From Bradyrhizobium sp. ORS 375 (GTDB lineage: Bacteria; Pseudomonadota; Alphaproteobacteria; Rhizobiales; Xanthobacteraceae): a stretch of DNA of 39,826 nt. A program made the position numbers and the translations under genes. The notes beneath the pieces are model-generated. The model saw only the letters and a list, made by a program, of their open reading frames with translations. It ran no database searches and was not told the origin of the DNA. Every line of letters begins with the position of its first letter. Position 1 is the stretch's first letter. Shown in pieces: positions 34,659 through 39,826 of this stretch. The stretch covers positions 1-39,826 of the forward strand of contig NZ_CAFI01000149.1 of the NCBI RefSeq assembly GCF_000239775.1, in the 5' to 3' direction.

Positions 34659-34777
34659 CGTCATTGCGAAGAGCCAACGGGTCCGCGCGGCGCGCGGCCC
34701 GATGACAGGCTCCGCGACGAAGCCATCCAGAGTCCCGTCCTCAGCCCTGGATTGCTTCGCTGCGCTCGCAATGACGG
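34659..34777. repeat. Palindromic repeat, family A variant with long insert
   Basis: It begins CGTCATTGCGAAGAGC and ends with CTGGATTGCTTCGCTGCGCT and on through CGCAATGACGG, so the outer arms are complementary over the first dozen bases. The middle carries GCGCGGCGCGCGG and CATCCAGAGTCC. It fills the spacer between two minus-strand genes. Confidence 0.8.
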
Positions 34778-34788
34778 AGTTTGCGGGT

Positions 34789-35574
34789 CTACTTTTTTCC
34801 ATAAGACACATTCATTCCGGCGCGGACGTCGTTCTGGATGCCGTAAGGCGCGATCGGATAGCGCAGGCCGTTCTTGGCGAGTTGTTTCATGCCGGCGATC
34901 GCCTTGGCGAGGTCGGCGGGCTTGAGCGCCATCAGCATCTCCTCGTCCGGCACGCCGCCATAGCGGCGCTCGGCGAAGCATGGCAGCGACAGGCTCGGCT
35001 CGCCGGTCTTCAGCGCGCGGCCCCAGGAGTCGGCGCAAGCCGTCTCGCCGACGACGCCCCATTCGAACTTCTTGTAGCCGACATATTGCAGGCCGTTGAT
35101 CAGGATGATCATCTGTCCCGGCGTCGCGTAGACGAGGCAGATGTCAGGCGGATCGAGGCGGCCGCTCGCCAGCGGGCTGACGGCCATCGCCTGATAGCGC
35201 CCGAACGGCACGACATCGAGCGCCTCCTGCCGCTTGCGGGCATCCTCGGCCGTGCCGTGCCAGACGCCGACATAGTTCTCGCCTTTCAGCCAGGTGTCGT
35301 CCTGCGGACCGAGCCCGATCACGGCGCGGCACTGCGCGCCGACGAGATCGTCGCCGGTGATCCCGACGGTCCAGCCGAGCCGTGCGGCCATGCTGACGAT
35401 CTGGTCAGTGGTGTGCACGGCGCTGGGCCGGCGGATCTTCTCCACCGCTTCCATGTCCTCGACGCGGGCGAACATCTTGATGCCGATCACGGTCGTCTTC
35501 AGCCGCAACAGGGCGTTCAGGTCGGCGACCATGGCCGCGAGATCGAGCCGTTCGGAGCCATTCGGCTGTTGCAT
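34789..35574 (-). CDS. DUF169 domain protein
   Basis: The 261-residue product matches DUF169 (COG2043). It starts DLAAMVADLNALLRLKTTVIGIKMF, has VGITGDDLVGAQCRAVIGLG in the centre, VYATPGQMIILINGLQYVGY, and a C-terminal ETACADSW and SLSLPCFAERR pair with conserved cysteines. The function is unknown; the cysteines suggest metal or redox cofactor binding. ATG 35574 is preceded by an excellent GGGAGGGAG site. The frame stays open for over a thousand codons upstream through other genes, an effect of high GC rather than a longer protein. It is divergent from the TPR protein. Confidence 0.87.
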   Translation of the reverse strand: MQQPNGSERLDLAAMVADLNALLRLKTTVIGIKMFARVEDMEAVEKIRRPSAVHTTDQIVSMAARLGWTVGITGDDLVGAQCRAVIGLGPQDDTWLKGENYVGVWHGTAEDARKRQEALDVVPFGRYQAMAVSPLASGRLDPPDICLVYATPGQMIILINGLQYVGYKKFEWGVVGETACADSWGRALKTGEPSLSLPCFAERRYGGVPDEEMLMALKPADLAKAIAGMKQLAKNGLRYPIAPYGIQNDVRAGMNVSYGKK

Positions 35575-35775
35575 GTGGCGCTCCCTCCCTGCCACGCGGT
35601 TCGAGCCCGCGGTGAGTGTCGTTGCGAGGCCTGGTTCGACTTCGGGGCGCTTGTTAGACGCTCGCGGCCCGCGAGGCCAGCCCCTCCGCCGCCCGGCCTC
35701 GCCTGCCCTACCATGATCCTTCTCGATCCCCCGGGAATCACTTATGAATTTTTGATCCCCGGACAGGATCGAGCG

Positions 35776-37620
35776 ATGGGCCGCAGTGACCGGAACAAAG
35801 GCGCGAAGAGCGCGACGCCCGGCCCCGGTGCGGCGCCGTCGTTGTCGCCGGCCGCGCTGTACGAGGCCGGGCTGCACCATCTCGGCGGCGGCCGTCTGCT
35901 CGACGCGCAGATGTCCTGCGAGCAGGCACTTTCCGCTGACCCGAACCATGCCGACAGCCTCGCGCTGCTGGGCATCATCGCGCTGCAGAGCGGGCAGTAC
36001 GACCATGCGGTGGCGTGGTTCTCGCGGGCGATCCGGCAGAGCCCGAAGATCGATTATCTCACCAGCCTCGGCTTCACGCTGAAGCAGATGGGCCGGCTCG
36101 ACGACGCGCTGGCCGTGTTCGACAAGGCGATCCAGCTGAAGTCCGATGATGCCGAATTGTGGAAGCACATGGGCGGCGTGCTGCTGGCGCTTGGTCGCGG
36201 CGACGAAGCGCTGCTGAGCTACCGGCAGGCGCTTTCCATCAATCCCGTGCACCGGGAAGCTGCGTTTCAGAGCGGCCTGCTGCTGCAGGAGCAGCAGCGT
36301 TATGAGGAAGCGGTTCAGGCCTTCACGGTCTGCCTGGCACAGCAGCCTGACGATCTCCAATCGCTGCAGCTGCGGGCCCGGTGCGTCCGCCAGCTGAAAC
36401 GTTACGAAGACTACCTTGCCGATTGCCAGCGCGCGCAAAGGCTTGCGCCGACGGATCCGCTTGTCTGCAACAATCTCGGCGATGCCTTCGTCTGCCTGCG
36501 CCGGAGCGAAGAGGCGCTGGCCTGGTTCGAGAAGGCGCTGGCGCTGCGGCCGGGCTTCGTGGACGTGCTGCAGAACAAGGGCTTTGCACTGCTGCAGTTG
36601 CTGCGCTTCGAGGAGGCTGCGGCGGTCTACCGCGAGATCCTCGCGCTTGAGCCCGGCAATGCCAAGGCGGCCTGGCAGCTCGCCCATATCGAGCTGCAAT
36701 GCGGCGACTACCAAGCCGGCTGGGCGCGCCGCGAGGCGCGCTGGAATATGCCGGATTTCTCGCCTGATTATCCGCGGTTCGCGCAGCCAAGATGGCTGGG
36801 CCAAGAAAACATTGGCGGGAAGACCGTCCTGATCGAGGAGGACGAGGGCTTCGGCGACAATATCCAGTTCGCACGCTATCTCCCCATGGTGGCGGCGCGC
36901 GGCGCCAAGGTGATCCTGGTGGTGCGCGAGCCGTTGCGGCGGCTGATGGCTGGCATCGAAGGCGTGTCGCAGTGCCTCGCCTTCGCGCCGGACCTGGTCC
37001 GGCCGGCGTTCGATATGCACTGCCCGATCATGAGCCTGCCGCTCGCCTTCGGCACCACGCTCCAGACCATTCCGTCGGCCGACTATCTGCCGCCACCACC
37101 GGCTGAGGGTGTGGCCGCCTGGGAGCAGCGGCTCGGGCCGCACGATCGGTTGCGCGTCGGCCTCGTCTGGTCCGGCAACCCGCACCAGGCCAATGACGGC
37201 AACCGTTCGATGCCGCTGGCGACGCTGCTGCCGCTGCTCGATGTCGAGGCTGACTTCGTCAGCCTGCAGAAGGAGCTGCGTCCCGCCGACAAGGCGCTGC
37301 TCGCGCAGCAGAGCCGCATCCGCGATTTCACCGCCGAGCTGACCGACTTTGCCGACACGGCCGCTCTCATGGCCTGTCTCGACGTGGTCGTGACCGTGTG
37401 CACCAGTGCCGCGCATCTCGCCGGGACCTTGGGACGGCCGACCTGGATCATGCTGCCCTACCTCGCCGACTGGCGCTGGCTGAGGGATCGCGAGGACAGC
37501 CCGTGGTATCCGAGCGCACGGCTGTTTCGCCAGGATGCCAGCTGCCGCTTCGAGCCGGTGGTCGCGCGCGTGCGTGACGAGCTGGCGGCGAAGGCGGCCG
37601 GCTTCAAGCCATCGGGTTAA
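35776..37620 (+). CDS. TPR-repeat protein with C-terminal glycosyltransferase-like (GT-B, family 9/41-like) domain
   Basis: The product has 614 residues. About eight to nine TPR units fill roughly 28-330, for example SLALLGIIALQSGQYDHAVAWFSRAI and CNNLGDAFVCLRRSEEALAWFEKALALRPGF. The C-terminal 280 residues begin with EEDEGFGDNIQFARYLPMVAARGAKVILVV. They continue with VGLVWSGNPHQANDGNRSMPLATLLPLL and close with VTVCTSAAHLAGTLGRPTWIMLPY, the donor-site pattern of heptosyltransferase-like enzymes. Bradyrhizobium has many such proteins, possibly protein- or flagellin-modifying. ATG 35776 follows AGGA; an earlier ATG (35713) is possible. It ends in TTAA shared with the convergent YdcF-like gene. 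Confidence 0.87.
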   Translation: MGRSDRNKGAKSATPGPGAAPSLSPAALYEAGLHHLGGGRLLDAQMSCEQALSADPNHADSLALLGIIALQSGQYDHAVAWFSRAIRQSPKIDYLTSLGFTLKQMGRLDDALAVFDKAIQLKSDDAELWKHMGGVLLALGRGDEALLSYRQALSINPVHREAAFQSGLLLQEQQRYEEAVQAFTVCLAQQPDDLQSLQLRARCVRQLKRYEDYLADCQRAQRLAPTDPLVCNNLGDAFVCLRRSEEALAWFEKALALRPGFVDVLQNKGFALLQLLRFEEAAAVYREILALEPGNAKAAWQLAHIELQCGDYQAGWARREARWNMPDFSPDYPRFAQPRWLGQENIGGKTVLIEEDEGFGDNIQFARYLPMVAARGAKVILVVREPLRRLMAGIEGVSQCLAFAPDLVRPAFDMHCPIMSLPLAFGTTLQTIPSADYLPPPPAEGVAAWEQRLGPHDRLRVGLVWSGNPHQANDGNRSMPLATLLPLLDVEADFVSLQKELRPADKALLAQQSRIRDFTAELTDFADTAALMACLDVVVTVCTSAAHLAGTLGRPTWIMLPYLADWRWLRDREDSPWYPSARLFRQDASCRFEPVVARVRDELAAKAAGFKPSG

Positions 37621-38405
37621 GTCGGGCCGGGAAACAAATCGTCGGTGCGGCCACGCAGGCGATAGGCCACAAGCCCGACCCATTCGCGAACGGCGATATC
37701 GGCGCGGCGCAGTCCGAGCAGCGAGATGCCGTCGAAATCGAGCACGCGGCCGACGCGCCAATCCACGGGATAGGGCTCGACCGGGAAGCCCGCCTTGCGG
37801 AACAGTCCGACCGAGCGCGGCATGTGATAGGCCGAGGTCACGAGCAGCCAGCGCTCGCCCGGCTTCGGTGCAAGCATCGCCTTGGAGAAGATCGCGTTCT
37901 CGTAGGTGTTGCGCGACTGCCGCTCCAAGAGCAGACGATCCTTCGGCACCCCCAGGCTTTCCAGGATCTCGGCGCCGACATCGGCCTCCTTGGCCTCGGT
38001 CGCGATCAGGTTGGCGCTGCCGCCGGTGAACAGCACGCGCGCCTTCGGGTAGCGCCGCGCCAGCACGGCCGCCTGGATCACCCGGTCGGCGCCGGCCACC
38101 GTCACCGGCATGCCGTACATGACCGACAGATCGGAATCGACCGGGCCGCCGAGCACGATGATGCCGTCCGGCGCGCCCTTCGCCGGGTCCCATTTCGGGA
38201 AGCGGCTTTCCAGCGGATAGAGCATCAGGCTGCCGAGCGGCGTCAGGCCGACGATCGCCAGCAGCAGCATCGCCGAGACCACCAGCCTCCGGCCCAACCG
38301 GGCGAAGCGCGTCAGCATCAGGAGGGCGCCGACGAGGCCGAGCGCGATCATGAAATTGGTCGGCAGCGCCAGCAGGCCGAGCGTCTTGGACAGGACGAAG
38401 AACAT
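37617..38405 (-). CDS. YdcF-like DUF218 membrane protein
   Basis: The 262-residue product has two N-terminal hydrophobic helices (about 3-60) and then the DUF218 domain. DGIIVLGGPVDSD opens it and ARVLFTGGSANLI follows. ILESLGVPKDRLLLERQSRNTYENAIFSKAML is the family signature, and WLLVTSAYHMPRSVGLFRKAGFPVEPYPVD ends it. ElyC/SanA/YdcF-type proteins act in envelope and peptidoglycan precursor metabolism. ATG 38405 begins MFFVLSKTLG with GGAGCCCGGA upstream; the longer frame to 38447 is less likely. It is convergent with the TPR gene and divergent from the amidase. Confidence 0.9.
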   Translation of the reverse strand: MFFVLSKTLGLLALPTNFMIALGLVGALLMLTRFARLGRRLVVSAMLLLAIVGLTPLGSLMLYPLESRFPKWDPAKGAPDGIIVLGGPVDSDLSVMYGMPVTVAGADRVIQAAVLARRYPKARVLFTGGSANLIATEAKEADVGAEILESLGVPKDRLLLERQSRNTYENAIFSKAMLAPKPGERWLLVTSAYHMPRSVGLFRKAGFPVEPYPVDWRVGRVLDFDGISLLGLRRADIAVREWVGLVAYRLRGRTDDLFPGPT

Positions 38406-38535
38406 TCCGGGCTCCGGCGCAGGGTGAGATCGTACGGCCGCCCTCATACACGACAGCCGCCATGCGTTGCCATCTCTCTGCGAACGCCATGTGATGCGCT
38501 ATGCTTCGCCTCGAACCGGCACGAATGAGAGGATC

Positions 38536-39477
38536 ATGGCCCATCATCATCTGCACGCCAGCCCCGAGACCTGCCATTGGGGCTTCTTCGAATCCCGGCT
38601 GAAACCGGTGCTCACGGTCGACAGCGGAGACGAGGTTACGATCGATTCGATCAGCGGCGGGCCGGACGTGGTGCCGGACACCAGCAGATTCCACGTGCCG
38701 CCGGAGCTGTTCGACGTCCATGCGAGGTCGGAGCGCATGGTGCCCGGCCACATCCTGACCGGGCCGGTCGCGGTGCGCGGCGCGGAGGTCGGCGACGTGC
38801 TGGAGGTCGAGATCCTCGACGTGCAGCTGCGGCAGGACTGGGGCTACAATTTCATCCGGCCGCTGGCGGGCACCCTGCCCGACGATTTCCATGAGAGCCG
38901 GCTGATGAACATCCCGCTCGATCGGGAGCGCATGGTCGGCAAAATGCCGTGGGGGCTGGAGCTGCCGCTGGCGCCGTTCTTCGGCGTGATGGGCACCGCA
39001 CCGCCCCCGGCCTGGGGCCGCATCACCTCGCTGATCCCGCGCGCGATGGGCGGCAATCTCGACAACAAGGAGCTGGGCGCCGGCGCCAGGCTCTATCTCC
39101 CGGTCTTCGTGCCGGGCGCGCTGTTCTCCTGCGGCGACGGCCACGGCGTGCAGGGCGACGGCGAGGTCTGCGTCACCGCGATCGAGACCGCGCTGCAGGG
39201 CCGGTTCCGGCTGACCGTACGCAAGGATCTCAGCTTCGACTATCCGCGCGCGGAGACGGCCACGCATTACATGACGATGGCGATGGACCCCGATCTCGAC
39301 CAGTGCGTGGTCAAGGCGCTGCGCGACATGATCGTGCTGCTGGGCGAGAAGCGCAATCTGTCGCGCGAGGACGCCTACACGCTGTGCAGCCTCGCGGCGG
39401 ATTTGCGCGTGACGCAGACGGTCAACGGCTCCAAGGGCATTCATTGCATGATCGCGAAGTCGGTCGTGCACGGGTGA
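38536..39477 (+). CDS. Acetamidase/formamidase family protein
   Basis: The 313-residue product matches FmdA_AmdA (PF03069), which hydrolyses formamide or short aliphatic amides to acid plus ammonia in the cytosol. Visible are ISGGPDVVPD, GHILTGPVAVRGAEVGDVLEVEI, the GGNLDNKELGAGARLYLPVFVPGALFSCGDGHGVQGDGEV core with the metal-binding His/Asp residues, and SREDAYTLCSLAADLRVTQTVNG. ATG 38536 (MAHHHLHA) has GAGAGGA upstream, and its His-rich start is typical. No urea or amide transporter genes are adjacent. It may supply ammonium nitrogen. Confidence 0.92.
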   Translation: MAHHHLHASPETCHWGFFESRLKPVLTVDSGDEVTIDSISGGPDVVPDTSRFHVPPELFDVHARSERMVPGHILTGPVAVRGAEVGDVLEVEILDVQLRQDWGYNFIRPLAGTLPDDFHESRLMNIPLDRERMVGKMPWGLELPLAPFFGVMGTAPPPAWGRITSLIPRAMGGNLDNKELGAGARLYLPVFVPGALFSCGDGHGVQGDGEVCVTAIETALQGRFRLTVRKDLSFDYPRAETATHYMTMAMDPDLDQCVVKALRDMIVLLGEKRNLSREDAYTLCSLAADLRVTQTVNGSKGIHCMIAKSVVHG

Positions 39478-39517
39478 CATTGGCGTCAGGGGCGTACGCT
39501 GGCGCCCCTCTCACCGC

Positions 39518-39640
39518 CGTCGTCCCGGGCTTGACCCGGGACCCATAGCCACCGGCCGATGTGATGACACGAGGTGGTTGGACCTGCGCAAGCCAACTGC
39601 TGCCTGGGGTTATGGGTCCCGGGTCAAGCCCGGGACGACG
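39518..39640. repeat. Palindromic repeat, family B (30-bp inverted arms)
   Basis: The arm at 39518-39547 starts CGTCGTCCCGGGCTTGACCC and is exactly complementary over 30 bases to 39611-39640, with 63 bp between. It is the same family as 22020-22134 and lies about 40 bp downstream of the amidase stop. Confidence 0.92.
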
Positions 39641-39727
39641 ACGGAGCGTGAGGCGCGCGCGGAGCAACTCATCGACACCAGTTGAGACACGCGCAACCAC
39701 ACGTCCGCGGTCTCGCGACAATTCTGT

Positions 39728-39826
39728 CCGAGTCATGCCGCTCATCCCACCCTCTCGCGTTCGGAGGGCGCAGGGAAGGCCAGGCGTCGGCTGACGCCTG
39801 CGGCCCGCCTGCGGCCCGCCTGCGAG
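39728..39826 (-). repeat. Dispersed repeat, family C copy 2, with 11-bp tandem units at the window edge
   Basis: On the minus strand it carries GGCCTTCCCTGCGCCCTC (39764-39781) and CGGCATGACTCGG (39728-39740), as in the copy at 22203-22257. From 39795 the unit CGCCTGCGGCC repeats in tandem 2.8 times to the edge. No gene is seen in 39641-39826. Confidence 0.72.

Noticed and set aside
34702-35775. Upstream extension of the TPR gene by about 358 codons
   Set aside because: This part is antisense to DUF169 and crosses a repeat; the TPR protein begins naturally at ATG 35776.
34789-39480. A minus-strand frame of 1563 codons
   Set aside because: Only the last 261 codons (DUF169) are protein-like. 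The rest is Arg/Ala/Gly/His-rich and lies antisense or out of frame to the TPR, YdcF-like and amidase genes, a usual effect of high GC.
39488-39509. Hairpin AGGGGCG / CGCCCCT after the amidase
   Set aside because: Only 7 bp with an 8-nt loop and no T-run; too weak to call a terminator.

Overview
The window is high-GC alphaproteobacterial chromosomal DNA and reads as Bradyrhizobium or a very close relative. The evidence is the glnB-glnA operon behind a -24/-12 promoter, the rplM-rpsI pair next to a thioesterase/crotonase pair, ctaA beside a DUF2842 gene, and several families of structured intergenic repeats typical of that genus. I see no tRNA, rRNA, CRISPR array, insertion sequence or prophage. 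The species cannot be fixed from sequence reading alone.

Layout. 1-1279 (-): 5' part of a bifunctional NAD(P)H-hydrate repair enzyme that runs off the left edge. 1638-3838 (+): sigma-54 promoter, glnB (PII), a spacer with two hairpins, glnA and a strong terminator. 3969-7219: AraC-type regulator, then an aromatic-acid-type MFS importer overlapping a LigI-like amidohydrolase; this looks like a small inducible catabolic unit. 7275-11293: exported hypothetical protein, class-I GATase-like hydrolase, AI-2E/PerM-type membrane protein and M20 amidohydrolase. 11786-15235: MHS-type MFS transporter, HD-domain protein, ABM-domain protein and a membrane diguanylate cyclase.

15734-20511: ribosomal genes rplM-rpsI (-), PaaI-type thioesterase, a crotonase-fold protein lacking both hydratase glutamates, a CoA-binding protein and O-acetylhomoserine sulfhydrylase. 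20512-22627: mostly structured repeats, plus a 63-residue ORF with its own terminator, a small exported Tyr/Gly-rich protein and an antitoxin-like gene broken by a frameshift. 22628-24038: ctaA and a DUF2842 protein, divergent.

24039-33459 is an exopolysaccharide locus: NodB-fold protein, CelD/BcsL-type acetyltransferase, Wzc/ExoP-type co-polymerase, GT4 glycosyltransferase, polyprenyl-phosphate hexose-1-phosphate transferase and Wzy-like polymerase. Together these could initiate, extend, decorate, polymerise and export a polymer. Two members look catalytically degenerate. The NodB-fold protein has lost two of three metal ligands. The co-polymerase has a kinase-like domain without a Walker lysine or a tyrosine tail. 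This combination is the most interesting signal I found.

33443-39826: saccharopine-dehydrogenase-like oxidoreductase, DUF169 protein, TPR-glycosyltransferase-like protein, YdcF-like membrane protein, acetamidase/formamidase, and a repeat-rich right edge.
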